Assembly (NCBI RefSeq): GCF_002076895.1 | Contig: NZ_CP020465.1 | Coordinates: forward strand, 1,240,001 to 1,304,000 | DNA length: 64,000 bases | Direction of reading: 5' to 3' | From: Cognaticolwellia beringensis | Lineage (GTDB): Bacteria; Pseudomonadota; Gammaproteobacteria; Enterobacterales; Alteromonadaceae | Shown here: positions 26,565 through 36,468 of the stretch, piece after piece | How positions within the stretch are numbered: position 1 is the first letter of the stretch | How the letters are laid out: every line of letters begins with the position of its first letter | Translations under genes and position numbers: made by a program | Notes under the pieces: model-generated | What the model saw: the letters and a program-made list of their open reading frames with translations, nothing else | Told to the model about the DNA's origin: nothing | Database searches by the model: none

Positions 26565-28904
26565 ATGAAACGGACGTTAACTTTTTTATTTATTTGTGCT
26601 TCACTCCCTACTTTAGGGGACGATATGAATGGTGTTGAGAATATTAGTATTTATGGACAAACACCACTTTCCACTAATGACCTTGCTGAAGAAAGCACCT
26701 TTGGTAGTGTTCAAACAATTAATGCCGAGTCGATAGCACAATCTCAAGCTATTTCGTTAGCTGAGCACATGAAAAATAAGCTAACAAGTCTACATATTAA
26801 TGACATACAAAATAATCCCTTTCAGCCTGATGTGCAATACCGTGGCTTTACCGCTTCGCCTTTATTAGGTTTACCTCAGGGGATTTCTGTTTATCTTAAC
26901 GGGGTGCGATTCAATGAACCTTTTGGCGATACGGTAAACTGGGATTTAATTCCGCTTGCAGCGCTTGATAAAGTAGCGTTATTTTCTGGATCAAACCCTG
27001 CTTTTGGGCAAAATACTTTAGGAGGGGCGCTGGCACTTACCACTAAAAATGGTTTTAGTTATACCAAGCATGAGCTTGAAGGACGTTTTGGTAGTTTTGG
27101 ACAACAGCAATTTACTGTGCAATCAGGCGGTAATAAAGGTAACTGGGGCTATTATATTATTGCTAATCGTTATAAAGAAGATGGTTGGCGAGATTATTCA
27201 GAAAGTGAATTAAAGCAATTTTTAGCAACATTAAGTTATGCAGATGAAGATCGTACCGTTGATTTTACTTACTCTGCTAATAATAACCAATTGCTGGGAA
27301 ACGGTGCTGTGCCTGAAATATTGGCCGAATTAGCGGGCAGAAGTGCCATTTACACCCAACCTGATAAAACTCATACAAGATTTCAGCAATTTAGTATTAA
27401 GTCTGACAGTGTTATTAACGAGCAAATGTCGTGGCAAGGTAATGTTTATTATCGTAAGAATAAAATTAACAGTATTAATGGCGACGACAGCGATTATGAA
27501 GAGTGTGAGTCTGGTGCACTATATAGTTTGTGTGAAGAAGATGAAAATGATGAGTTAGAACGTGTTCATTTTGTTGGCTTTGATGAAGACACTTGGTTAA
27601 GTGAGCTAAGAGATATTGATGCGGACGACGTTGATGGTACTTATAATACCGGTTTTACTGATAACGAAAGTTACGGTGTCGCGTTGCAATGGGTACGCTT
27701 AAGCCATTTTGACGCAACCGATACTCATGCGGCATTAGATAACGAATTTATTTTCGGGCTAGGAATTGATAAGGCGGATATCAGCTTTAGAAGTGATACC
27801 GAGTTCGCGGTGCTGCATAACGATACAATTTCTGATGATCGTTCAGTCACGGGCATTGGTTTATACGATATGGAGTCGCGTGTTAAATTAGAGGTCAGTA
27901 ATAAACAGCAATATTTTTACTTCTTAAATACGTTATCAATAGGGGAGGATCTTACGCTTAATCTTGCTGGACGGTATAATCATACTCACATAAGTATGCA
28001 AGATCAGATTGAAAGCGGGCCAGGTTCACTTAATGGCGAGCACTATTTCAACCGCTTTAACCCTGCTATTTCAGTGAATTACCTATTAACGCCTGAATAT
28101 ACAGTGAAACTAAGTTACAGCGAATCATCACGCGCCCCTAGCCCTGCTGAACTTAGTTGTGCAGATGAAGAAGACCCTTGTAAATTACCCAATGCGTTTG
28201 TTGCTGATCCGCCGCTTGAGCAAGTTGTGGCGAAAACAGTCGAAGCTGCTTTAGAGTTTAAAAACGATAATTTTTCTGCTTTAGCGACCGTGTTTTCAAC
28301 CATGAGCTATCAGGACATTATATTTCAACAAGCGGGTAATAAATCAAACCAAGGGTACTTTATTAACCTTGATAAAACGCAACGCCAAGGCATTGAGTTG
28401 GCAGCTTCTACCCAAATTAACTCGGTTGATTTAGGGGCGAGTTATAACTATTTAAATGCCACTTTTGAATCGTCTTTTGTTTCTTTTAGCCCGGTAAACC
28501 CTTTAGGTGCAAACAGGCAAGTTGAAGTGGGTGACAACATTCCAGGCCAACCGCAACATCAATTAAAATTTCATGCGAATTGGCAGTTTAATGATGCACT
28601 AAATATGGGTACCGAGATGTTGTATGCGTCTTCATCATATTATCGTGGCGATGAAGCGAATGAGAATAAAAAAATTCCATCTTATGCGGTGACTAATATT
28701 TATTTTAATTACCAGATAACTCAACAACTGCGTTTGTCAGCTAAAGTCGATAATCTGTTTGATCGCCAATTTGACACTTTTGGTACATACGGTGAAGCAG
28801 ATGAAGTGTTAGAAGAAATTTATCCGGATACTGTATTTGATGAATACTTTGTTGGTCCGTCTAGACCGCGCTCTGCAAGCATCAGTATTAATTATCAATT
28901 TTAA
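26565..28904 (+). CDS. TonB-dependent outer membrane receptor
   Basis: The product (779 residues from the ATG at 26565) has a signal peptide, a plug domain (QSQAISLAEHMKNKL; LLGLPQGISVYLNGVRFNEP; NPAFGQNTLGGALALTTKNG) and a 22-strand barrel ending in Phe. A TonB box candidate is ENISIYG. The frame opens at 26532 but the signal peptide starts at the ATG. The cargo is unknown. It stands near a DUF3422 gene, porin and AgmR-like regulator. A role in metal-chelate uptake for the quinoprotein system is possible but not shown. Confidence 0.9.
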   Translation: MKRTLTFLFICASLPTLGDDMNGVENISIYGQTPLSTNDLAEESTFGSVQTINAESIAQSQAISLAEHMKNKLTSLHINDIQNNPFQPDVQYRGFTASPLLGLPQGISVYLNGVRFNEPFGDTVNWDLIPLAALDKVALFSGSNPAFGQNTLGGALALTTKNGFSYTKHELEGRFGSFGQQQFTVQSGGNKGNWGYYIIANRYKEDGWRDYSESELKQFLATLSYADEDRTVDFTYSANNNQLLGNGAVPEILAELAGRSAIYTQPDKTHTRFQQFSIKSDSVINEQMSWQGNVYYRKNKINSINGDDSDYEECESGALYSLCEEDENDELERVHFVGFDEDTWLSELRDIDADDVDGTYNTGFTDNESYGVALQWVRLSHFDATDTHAALDNEFIFGLGIDKADISFRSDTEFAVLHNDTISDDRSVTGIGLYDMESRVKLEVSNKQQYFYFLNTLSIGEDLTLNLAGRYNHTHISMQDQIESGPGSLNGEHYFNRFNPAISVNYLLTPEYTVKLSYSESSRAPSPAELSCADEEDPCKLPNAFVADPPLEQVVAKTVEAALEFKNDNFSALATVFSTMSYQDIIFQQAGNKSNQGYFINLDKTQRQGIELAASTQINSVDLGASYNYLNATFESSFVSFSPVNPLGANRQVEVGDNIPGQPQHQLKFHANWQFNDALNMGTEMLYASSSYYRGDEANENKKIPSYAVTNIYFNYQITQQLRLSAKVDNLFDRQFDTFGTYGEADEVLEEIYPDTVFDEYFVGPSRPRSASISINYQF

Positions 28905-28968
28905 CTACTCATTTTAACTATAAATTTTAGCCATCAATTTTAGCAAATGAATAGTGATTAATAGTCTC

Positions 28969-29002
28969 AACAGTACGGTTCTAGTTTGGCCGTACTGTTT
29001 TA
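28969..29002 (+). terminator. terminator after the TonB receptor gene
   Basis: AACAGTACGG (28969-28978) pairs perfectly with CCGTACTGTT (28990-28999). It is followed by a T-rich run (TTTATTATTT). It lies 65 bases past the receptor stop. Confidence 0.85.
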
Positions 29003-29088
29003 TTATTTATGCGCGGCGTATTGCCATGCACCAACGAGCTTTTAGTTTGCTGGTTGAACGAATTGTTTAAATTTTTTGGAGAAACTCA

Positions 29089-30411
29089 GTGCACACGAAC
29101 TTATTAACAACAAACGCTAGCGCTGTGAATTATGAGCGGGCAAGTATTGCTGTATCGCCACTACGACAACAAATTGCACAAGAGTTGCATAATAGACCGT
29201 CACCGCAAGTCCATGTGCCAACCTCTATTACCCACATGGCGGTGCGTTTGACAGAGCAAGAGCGTGAACAAGAATATCAGCAGATATATAGTTTTTGTCA
29301 GCGATATAATGTTAATCCACCTACCCGTGAAGCCAGTTGTTACTATCAGGACTTTGGCAGTTTTGAACTAAGATGGGAACGCCATCTTGAGTTTTCTAGT
29401 TATAGCTTTATTCGCAAAGGGCTAGGGCAGTCACTATTTGATGGCTATGCCACTGAGTATGTACCGCAAGAGTGGTTTGACAATATCGTTGGCGAACTCG
29501 TTAGTGCGGTTAATTTGGTTGTAAACCAAGCTGAATTATCGGAGCAAGAGCTCTGTCATGCTTTTGAAAATCATCAAGTACTAGGTAGCAATGTTGCGGA
29601 TAATCGGGCCAATGTTTATACCTCGTTCAAGCTGCATAGTGACGGTTTTGGACGTATTATAATCCAGAGCAAGTTACTCAATAGTTATCAAGCTGGTCGT
29701 TTAATTCAGCGAATGTTAGAAATAGAAACTTATCAAATGATGGCACTGTTGAGTTTGCCTATTGCTCGTTCGTTATCACCTAAAGTAGCAAAAATGGAAA
29801 GTGATTTAGTTGCTATTAATCAGCAAATGGCAGATAGCGACAAAACTAATGATGGAGAGATGCTAGATAAACTTTCTGAATTAGCAGGAAAAACTGAGCA
29901 ACTTATTGCCGATATTAGTTATCGTTTTAGTGCCACCAATGCTTATTATGAATTAGTGTGTTCTCGACTAAGACAGTTAAAAGAGACTGATATCGCCGGT
30001 ACTGAACGCATTAACGAATTCGTTACTCGAAGGCTCAGCCCTGGTATACGAACGTGTCAGGCGCTATCTGTTCGACTAGAAGACCTAACTCGTCGAATAG
30101 CTCGGGCAAGTAGCCTGCTTAGAACTCGTGTTGACCTAACGATTGAGCAGCAAAATCAACAATTATTGTCGGCGATTAATAAACGCGGTGAAGTGCAATT
30201 GCGCTTACAGCAAATGGTTGAAGGGGTTTCAGTGGCTGCGATGGCTTACTATTTAATGGGGTTGTTAGATTATGTATTGAACGCAGTTAATGTTTCAGGT
30301 TTTTCCGTCAATAAAGTGATGGTAAAAGGCTTTGCAGTACCCATTATTTTACTTTCTACTTGGTTATTAGTTAGGTTTGCCATTGGTTATATTAATAAAG
30401 GCAAAGATTAA
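29089..30411 (+). CDS. DUF3422 family protein
   Basis: The 440-residue protein matches the DUF3422 pattern: early LHNRPSPQVHVPTSITHMAV, then FELRWERHLEFSSYSFIRKG. A coiled-coil middle follows (about 240-370) and two hydrophobic segments near the C-terminus (VAAMAYYLMGLLDYVLNAV and VPIILLSTWLLVRFAIGY). It is therefore an inner-membrane protein with a large cytoplasmic part. The start is GTG, supported by GGAG in the upstream 'tttggagaaactca'. The family has no assigned function. Confidence 0.85.
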   Translation: MHTNLLTTNASAVNYERASIAVSPLRQQIAQELHNRPSPQVHVPTSITHMAVRLTEQEREQEYQQIYSFCQRYNVNPPTREASCYYQDFGSFELRWERHLEFSSYSFIRKGLGQSLFDGYATEYVPQEWFDNIVGELVSAVNLVVNQAELSEQELCHAFENHQVLGSNVADNRANVYTSFKLHSDGFGRIIIQSKLLNSYQAGRLIQRMLEIETYQMMALLSLPIARSLSPKVAKMESDLVAINQQMADSDKTNDGEMLDKLSELAGKTEQLIADISYRFSATNAYYELVCSRLRQLKETDIAGTERINEFVTRRLSPGIRTCQALSVRLEDLTRRIARASSLLRTRVDLTIEQQNQQLLSAINKRGEVQLRLQQMVEGVSVAAMAYYLMGLLDYVLNAVNVSGFSVNKVMVKGFAVPIILLSTWLLVRFAIGYINKGKD

Positions 30412-30659
30412 TAGCCGAAATAATCGTTCACTAAATGTTTAAAAAATATTTTAAAAAGTGTTTGAAATATTGTCTTGAGTAGCAGGAACTTAAGCTGCTT
30501 AAGGCATCAGCTTTACTTTATCCTCCTTGCTCCTCCTAAAGCATTAGGCCTTTAGCTTACGACTAAAGAGCCGTTTATTTGGTTAAGTTGACTCATTTTA
30601 TTTACTCAGGGATTTTTTATTATAAGTACACATTTATAATAAAAAACCGGAAGCATAAA

Positions 30660-31820
30660 ATGACTAAACGATTTAAAGTAAGCTTGATCACCGCTACATT
30701 AGCTATGGCCGCATTTAACAGCAGCGCCGCTGTTGAAATTTATGAAAATGACGGTATGTCATTTAGTGCCGACGGTCTAGTGAATGTATTCTATGTAAAC
30801 AGCTCTGTTGAAGCTACAGACGCTAGCGGCAACGTTAGTGACCGAGACCAGTCTCGTGTTCGCATGGGGTTCTTACCTAATAATATTGGTTTTAATTTTT
30901 CTAACCAATTATCAGATCTAAAAATTGGTATGCGCTCTTCATTTTGGGTTTCAATTAATGACACAGATCAAAGTCGTGACGCAACACCAGGCGATTTAGG
31001 TACCGGCTCATTGATTGACGTTCGACAGTTTTACGGCACGGTGAGTGGCGATTGGGGCGAAGTTTTATTGGGTAAAGACTTTGGCTTATTTAACCGAGCG
31101 AATATTTTAGGCGACGAATTGTTATTAGGTTACGGCCAAACATCTGATTTTTTTGGTTTAGTTGATGGTGGTAACGTCTCTTTCGGTAATATTAGTACTG
31201 GTTATACCTACCCATTTCCAAAATCACAAATTACATACCGTTCGCCAGATATGAATGGCTTTAAATTAGCGGTTGGTATTATGGACCCTAATAAAACGGG
31301 TTCTGATTCATCGGAAGACTTACCACGTTTTGAAGCTGAATTAATGTACACAACAACCATTGATGAAACATCGATTAAAGCATGGGTCAGCGGTGTTTCG
31401 CAGTCGAGTGAAGCTAATGGTGTTGAACAAGACCAGTCGGGTATAGGCTATGGTGCTAACGTTAAGTTTGGTGGTTTATCACTTACTGCTTCAGGGTTTA
31501 GTTCAGAAGGTTTAGGACATGTTGCTGGCCTAGATAATATTGTCGGTGATGATGCAATTGAATCAGATGGTTACTTAGTGCAAGCGTCTTACACAATGGA
31601 AGACAACCGTTTTGTTGTGACATATGGGGAAACTGAGGTTAAAAACACCGGTAGTGTATTAGATGCAACACATACCAATACGGGGGTTGCATACTTTAGA
31701 ACAATACGCCCTGGTTTAACGCTAGTGTTAGAATATAACAATACCGAAGCGGACGTGTCTGATTCATTGATGGCTGAAGATAATAATACCTTTGCAATCG
31801 GTTCTGTTATCACTTTTTAA
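30660..31820 (+). CDS. outer membrane porin
   Basis: A signal peptide (MTKRFKVSLITATLAMAAFN to SSAA) leads into a beta-barrel typical of Gram-negative porins. It has alternating strands, the repeated SxxLK-like barrel pieces GDWGEVLLGKDFGLFNR and YRSPDMNGFKLAVGI, and a C-terminal Phe (AIGSVITF). The frame opens at 30579, but the signal peptide starts at the ATG at 30660. It is 386 residues. The substrate is not evident. Confidence 0.88.
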   Translation: MTKRFKVSLITATLAMAAFNSSAAVEIYENDGMSFSADGLVNVFYVNSSVEATDASGNVSDRDQSRVRMGFLPNNIGFNFSNQLSDLKIGMRSSFWVSINDTDQSRDATPGDLGTGSLIDVRQFYGTVSGDWGEVLLGKDFGLFNRANILGDELLLGYGQTSDFFGLVDGGNVSFGNISTGYTYPFPKSQITYRSPDMNGFKLAVGIMDPNKTGSDSSEDLPRFEAELMYTTTIDETSIKAWVSGVSQSSEANGVEQDQSGIGYGANVKFGGLSLTASGFSSEGLGHVAGLDNIVGDDAIESDGYLVQASYTMEDNRFVVTYGETEVKNTGSVLDATHTNTGVAYFRTIRPGLTLVLEYNNTEADVSDSLMAEDNNTFAIGSVITF

Positions 31821-31870
31821 TTAATAATTATGCACTTGTATTATGGATAATTAATCCCCTTTAAATAATG

Positions 31871-31900
31871 AATACCAGTTCAATTAACCGAATTGGTATT
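31871..31900 (+). terminator. hairpin downstream of the porin gene
   Basis: AATACCAGTTC (31871-31881) pairs with GAATTGGTATT (31890-31900) with one mismatch. A TTATTATTTT run follows. The arms resemble the ends of the 'ataccaattyg' repeat family, so it may be a repeat remnant doing a terminator job. Confidence 0.6.
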
Positions 31901-32018
31901 TATTATTTTGAATTAGTGCACCCTAAAAGATGAGCTTTCTACAACTTTAGGAGGGTTAAATAATTTCTCATAACCTGCTATGGTTATCTCGCTCATTCAT
32001 TTTACGGTAATTCGCCTT

Positions 32019-32678
32019 ATGTATAAAATTTTGGTTGCAGATGATCATCCGTTATTTAGAGATGCAATCGTTAATATTATAGGCATTAAATTTCCTGGTT
32101 CCACTACCTATGAAACTGAAGATGTTGAATCTACATTGGCGTTTGTTCAAGACAATGATGATATAGATTTAATACTCTTAGACTTGAATATGCCAGGTAT
32201 GTCCAGCCTTAACGGTTTGTTAGATATTCGTAATCAATGTCCGACAACGCCGGTAGTTATTGTTTCTGCCGAACAAGAAAAGCAGAAAATTTTGCAAACA
32301 CTTTCGTATGGAGCTGTTGGTTTTATTTCTAAGTCTTCCTCAAAAGATGTTATTGGTGAAGCGATAGAAAGTGTCTTTCAGGGCAATGTTTACTTACCTT
32401 CAGATATTATGCGATCGCAGGTTGATGCAACGACAACTAAAAAAGAATTTCAAGTAGCACCAGAGAATATATCTTTACTGACACGCCGTGAACTCATCGT
32501 GTTAAAGCACTTAACCAAAGGTGAAGCCAATAAGCAAATAGGCTTTAATTTACATATTTCAGAAACCACGGTTAAGTCGCATGTTTCATCTATTTTAAAG
32601 AAACTAGGTGCCTCTAACCGCGTGAAAGTGGTATTGGGCTGTAGTGATGTTGATTTTAATCAGTACTTAAAGCGCTAG
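32019..32678 (+). CDS. LuxR-type response regulator, AgmR/ErbR-like
   Basis: The 219-residue protein has an N-terminal receiver (MYKILVADDHPLFRDAI, with phosphoacceptor Asp55 in LLDLNMPG and Lys near 109 in FISKSS). A C-terminal LuxR helix-turn-helix follows (LTRRELIVLKHLTKGEANKQ then ISETTVKSHVSSILKKLG). Sequence and layout resemble AgmR/ErbR, the activator of quinoprotein ethanol oxidation in Pseudomonas. The nearby NahK/ErcS'-like kinase could supply its phosphate, directly or through another kinase. The ATG at 32019 is chosen over 31980 since it gives the standard N-terminus. Confidence 0.82.
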   Translation: MYKILVADDHPLFRDAIVNIIGIKFPGSTTYETEDVESTLAFVQDNDDIDLILLDLNMPGMSSLNGLLDIRNQCPTTPVVIVSAEQEKQKILQTLSYGAVGFISKSSSKDVIGEAIESVFQGNVYLPSDIMRSQVDATTTKKEFQVAPENISLLTRRELIVLKHLTKGEANKQIGFNLHISETTVKSHVSSILKKLGASNRVKVVLGCSDVDFNQYLKR

Positions 32679-33474
32679 AAATACTTACTTAACGAGTTAG
32701 CCTTGTCGATGCTCAAAAGACAAGGCCGAATGTTAACACCAAGCTACTTTTTCGTATCTTAATTAGCTTAAACTACCGTTCATGTTTTCTGCTAGAGTTT
32801 GACAAGCTATTAGTGCTTAACGGTAGGGAGTATTTAGGTTTTTTCTAGAACTCAAAAGTTATTCGCTCAATATAATGAGTGTTCAATTAAGCGCCTACCT
32901 TGATTTATCCTTCTTTCTGCAAGATGAAAAAATTTAATAAACTGACTATAAAATCCACTGCTATAAACGCGATTTTAGCTTAGCAAAAAAATAGTTAGTA
33001 TGATTTTTAATTGATGTTAACTATCATTTAATCCGTTCATTGTGCTGTTATACCAAGTTGATTAATTAACTGCTCATTTTTAATGGTTAAAATTAATAAT
33101 GACGGCTTATAACATTTATAAGTAAAATAACTACTGACTAAATTTTATGCCTTGTAATTATCCATTTTCCCTCATGAAAAAGTAGAACACTTAATTAATC
33201 AAATTGGTATTAAATTCCATTATGGAACAGCCTGTTTCGAAACAAGCGACTGCACCAAAGTGGTGCTAGTGCATCAGTTTTAAGCATTATGTGATATTTT
33301 GATAAATATAAATGTTTTTTATATTGTATTGTTTTATTTAATTTATTGATTTTTATGTGTTATTTATTGATGCTGTAATGTTTTTAGTATGCTGTTAGTG
33401 GTCTGTAATGTGCATGTAACTTATCAGTTGTATTTTATTACTGATGTAAATATCAGGTTGTTTTAAGGGAACAA
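32679..33474. other. 796-bp noncoding gap with hairpins and a repeat element
   Basis: No gene is supported. A perfect 8-bp stem lies at 32700-32726 (GCCTTGTC/GACAAGGC) but lacks a T-run. A 165-bp repeat element lies at 33048-33212. Two palindromes follow, TTCCATTATGGAA (33215-33227) and TGTTTCGAAACA (33233-33244), ahead of the antiporter gene. The rest is AT-rich. Confidence 0.6.
33048..33212. repeat. MITE-like palindromic-ended element, 165 bp
   Basis: The 22-base left end (33048-33069) and the reverse complement of the right end (33191-33212) match at 20 of 22 positions. The core includes 'tggttaaaat' and 'aagtagaacac'. A degenerate relative with both core words is at 59114-59220, and a lone end is at 20374. 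This suggests a non-coding mobile repeat of the genome. Confidence 0.7.
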
Positions 33475-35073
33475 ATGGACTCCATACTTGTTATTATTGC
33501 TATATCGTTAGCACTTGCTAGCGTAATAAATATAGTGTTAACGAAATTTTCTATTTCTCATATTATTGGTTACATAATTACTGGCACCATCGTCAGTAAT
33601 TTTTTCGACTTTAACGGCAGCACCACACCGCATTCTCTTGAACTTATTGGTGAGTTTGGTATTGTTTTTCTTATGTTTACTATAGGTTTGGAAATGTCTT
33701 TTTCTAAACTAGGTAAAATGAAAGAGCTGATATTTTTTAATGGCTTTGTGCAGGTCGCGTTAAGCTCTTTAGTTATTTATGTTATGAGCTTTTATGTTTT
33801 TAATGTTGCCCCTATTCCATCATTAATTATTGCCCTGGCTTTTAGCTTGTCTTCAACGGCTATCGTTTTGCCGTATTTAAAAAAATCAAAAGATATTGTT
33901 ACCCCTTACGGTAAAAAATCAGTCGCTATATTAGTTTTTCAAGACTTGGCGGTTATCCCTATTTTATTACTGATGGGTTTTTTATCTAATAATGAATTAT
34001 CAATGACAGATATTTTATTAAAAACGGTATTGTATGCAGGCGTCATTATTCTTTTCATGTTTACCATTGGCAAAAAAATTATTGCTTGGCTACTGCACTT
34101 CTCGGCAAGTGCGCGTATGGAAGAGCTCTTTTTAAGTTCAGTGTTTACTATTGTGGTAGGTGCATCTTTAATCGCGCATGAAATGGGTTTTACTTATTCT
34201 TTAGGCGCATTTATCGCAGGCATGATCATCGCCGAAACTAAATTCCATATAAAAGTAGAGTCAGATATAGCTTCATATAAAGACTTATTATTAGGGGCGT
34301 TTTTCTTTGCTATTGGCACAAAAATAGATGTATTTTATTTTATCAGCAACCTGCATTGGGTACTGGGTGTATTAGCACTAGTGATGATTATTAAGGCCGT
34401 TATCATTTATTTACTGATAAAAATTAAGTCTAACAAAAGTGAATCTATAAAATCTGCCGTGGCATTATGCCAAGTTGGCGAGTTCTCTTTTGCTATTTTT
34501 GCTATGGCTATAAATTATGAATTGTTATCAGAAAGTTTAGGCAGCTTTCTGATATTGATCACTGTGTTGTCGATGATTTTAACGCCTTTTATGGTAGGCA
34601 ATATATACAAATTAGCCGCCATTTTTGTTGTTGAATTTTTTGAATCAGACAAAATAACAACCGTAAAGGCAACTAATCACACCATAGTGTGTGGTTTTGC
34701 TATTTTAGGGAGAATTGTTGCCAAAGAACTCAGCAATAAAGGGGTTAGTTTCTTAATTATTTCTGATAATTTACAGCATGTAATATTGGCAAGAAAGCGT
34801 GGTTATGATGCTTATTTTGGCCACTTAGATAAAGCACCGGTATTGGAAGCATTAAGAGTAGATCAAACTAACAGTATTATTGTCACGGTTAACTCTTTGG
34901 TAAACAAACAAATTATTTGTTCAGCGGTACTCGCTCATTATCCAAATGCAAAATTAGTTGTCAAAGTTAACACCTTGGAAGAAAAAGCCGCATTAGCCGA
35001 TATCAAAATTAGCTCGTTTGTTCATGCTCAGCATGAAACAGCGGCGCTTTTAGTTAAACAAAGTATGGTTTGA
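33475..35073 (+). CDS. Kef/CPA2-type cation-proton antiporter with RCK_N domain
   Basis: About 12 membrane helices (1-385) form the CPA2 exchanger domain. Typical stretches are ISHIIGYIITGTIVS, GEFGIVFLMFTIGLEMSF and LSSTAIVLPYLKKSKD. A cytosolic TrkA_N/RCK nucleotide-binding domain follows (about 400-515), starting NHTIVCGFAILGRIVAKEL. It is 532 residues, a little shorter than KefB/KefC, and the GxGxxG motif is changed to GFAILG. The cation (K+ or Na+) cannot be told. It has a long upstream noncoding region. Confidence 0.88.
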   Translation: MDSILVIIAISLALASVINIVLTKFSISHIIGYIITGTIVSNFFDFNGSTTPHSLELIGEFGIVFLMFTIGLEMSFSKLGKMKELIFFNGFVQVALSSLVIYVMSFYVFNVAPIPSLIIALAFSLSSTAIVLPYLKKSKDIVTPYGKKSVAILVFQDLAVIPILLLMGFLSNNELSMTDILLKTVLYAGVIILFMFTIGKKIIAWLLHFSASARMEELFLSSVFTIVVGASLIAHEMGFTYSLGAFIAGMIIAETKFHIKVESDIASYKDLLLGAFFFAIGTKIDVFYFISNLHWVLGVLALVMIIKAVIIYLLIKIKSNKSESIKSAVALCQVGEFSFAIFAMAINYELLSESLGSFLILITVLSMILTPFMVGNIYKLAAIFVVEFFESDKITTVKATNHTIVCGFAILGRIVAKELSNKGVSFLIISDNLQHVILARKRGYDAYFGHLDKAPVLEALRVDQTNSIIVTVNSLVNKQIICSAVLAHYPNAKLVVKVNTLEEKAALADIKISSFVHAQHETAALLVKQSMV

Positions 35074-35261
35074 AATTAAGGGGTCGATTACTTTTACATC
35101 TGCTGTTTGGTTTTAATATCAAGTTTGTTGAGTTTATTTTAATGAACAAAGGTGGTTAACTAATTTAGGCCACTAATTTTTAATTAATCAGTATTTTTGT
35201 TTCATTAGGAAGTGAGATGCTAGATATAAACTAATGTTTTGGCTATTTTTACATTGGTAAT

Positions 35262-35303
35262 AAAAATGCCTTGAATTGTACTGAATCAATTCAAGGCATT
35301 TTT
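35262..35303. terminator. bidirectional terminator between antiporter and acyl-CoA dehydrogenase
   Basis: AAAAATGCCTTGAATTG (35262-35278) pairs perfectly with its complement at 35287-35303. A-runs and T-runs sit on both sides. The two flanking genes converge on it, so it can serve both. Confidence 0.92.
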
Positions 35304-35326
35304 ATGAGGTATTACTAATTAACGCG

Positions 35327-36448
35327 TTATAAAGATGCAAAACGTTTGGTATGAGTATCAGTACTACCAAACAAAAATTGAATGGTGGTTAAACGTTTGA
35401 ACAGATGTCCTACATCAAGTTCATCAGTCATACCTATAGCGCCATGCAGTTGTACTGCTTCACGGCCGACTAAATTCGCCGCTTTACCAATACGACTTTT
35501 CGCTGCTGATAATGCTTTGGCATCTTGGCCATTATTGCTATCCATTTTTAATACAGCCATTAACAGTATCGATTTAGCTTGCTGATGCTCGATAAACATA
35601 TTGACTAGTCGATGTTGCAGTGCTTGGAAAGTGCCAATAGTACGACCAAACTGTTTACGTGTTTTTGCATACTCTACTGTGCGTTCATTGGCTATTTGCA
35701 TGGCACCAACGGCTTCGGCACAAACGGCGAGTGTGGCTTTGTCGATAATATTGTTAATGGCTGGCAAGGCATTGTCTTGCTCACCTAACAATCCTAGGGC
35801 CGGGGTGTTATCAAACCAAATGTCAGCGGCTTGGTGTCCGTCAACATTGGCATAACCTTCACGTTTAACGCTTGGGTGATTAGCATCAACAAGGAATAAA
35901 CTGATGCCATTGTTGTCATTTGTTGCACCTGAAGTGCGCGCGGCAACGATTAAAGTATCGGCATGGTTACCGTTTAACACGACAGACTTATGGCCTGTAA
36001 TAACAAATTCACCATTGCTTTCGCTAGCGCTACATTTCACGTTGTTTAAATGATAACGACTTTGTGGCTCAGCATAGGCAAAAGCCATTTGTAGTTCACC
36101 TGCCATTATTCTAGGTAGGTAATCGTCTTTTTGCGTTTGATTACCCGCCATGGCAATTAAGCCACCCGACATAACGGCAGTTGCCAGAAATGGTTCTACT
36201 ACCATGCCTTTACCAAACTCTTCCATGACCAGCATAAGGTCGACCATAGAACCACCTAAACCACCGTCTTCTTCGGTAAATGGCAGCATTAACCAGCCAA
36301 GTTCAGCAAATAAGCGCCAATTTTCTTGACTAAAACCTGTGGTTGATTCCATTATTTTTCGACGTGTTTCAAAATCGTAATCGTTGAGAATAAACTTCGA
36401 TACACTATCTTGAATCATTTGTTGTTCGCTATTTAACGAAAAGTCCAT
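35327..36448 (-). CDS. acyl-CoA dehydrogenase, small-subunit type (PimD-like)
   Basis: This flavoenzyme of the acyl-CoA dehydrogenase family has 373 residues. LNSEQQMIQDSVSKFIL is the N-terminal helix start, WLMLPFTEEDGGLGGS the FAD entry region, and YAKTRKQFGRTIGTFQALQHR the C-terminal domain. It resembles the small subunit of pimeloyl-CoA dehydrogenase. The catalytic Glu position is not obvious, as expected of a non-catalytic partner in paired enzymes. It is 20 bases downstream of a second dehydrogenase, so the two may form a heteromer. Confidence 0.85.
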   Translation of the reverse strand: MDFSLNSEQQMIQDSVSKFILNDYDFETRRKIMESTTGFSQENWRLFAELGWLMLPFTEEDGGLGGSMVDLMLVMEEFGKGMVVEPFLATAVMSGGLIAMAGNQTQKDDYLPRIMAGELQMAFAYAEPQSRYHLNNVKCSASESNGEFVITGHKSVVLNGNHADTLIVAARTSGATNDNNGISLFLVDANHPSVKREGYANVDGHQAADIWFDNTPALGLLGEQDNALPAINNIIDKATLAVCAEAVGAMQIANERTVEYAKTRKQFGRTIGTFQALQHRLVNMFIEHQQAKSILLMAVLKMDSNNGQDAKALSAAKSRIGKAANLVGREAVQLHGAIGMTDELDVGHLFKRLTTIQFLFGSTDTHTKRFASL

Positions 36449-36468
36449 TGTAAACTCCTAATGCTAAT

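Noticed and set aside
32700-32726. Terminator of the response regulator gene
   Set aside because: The stem is perfect (8 bp), but no T-run follows, so I call it only a hairpin.
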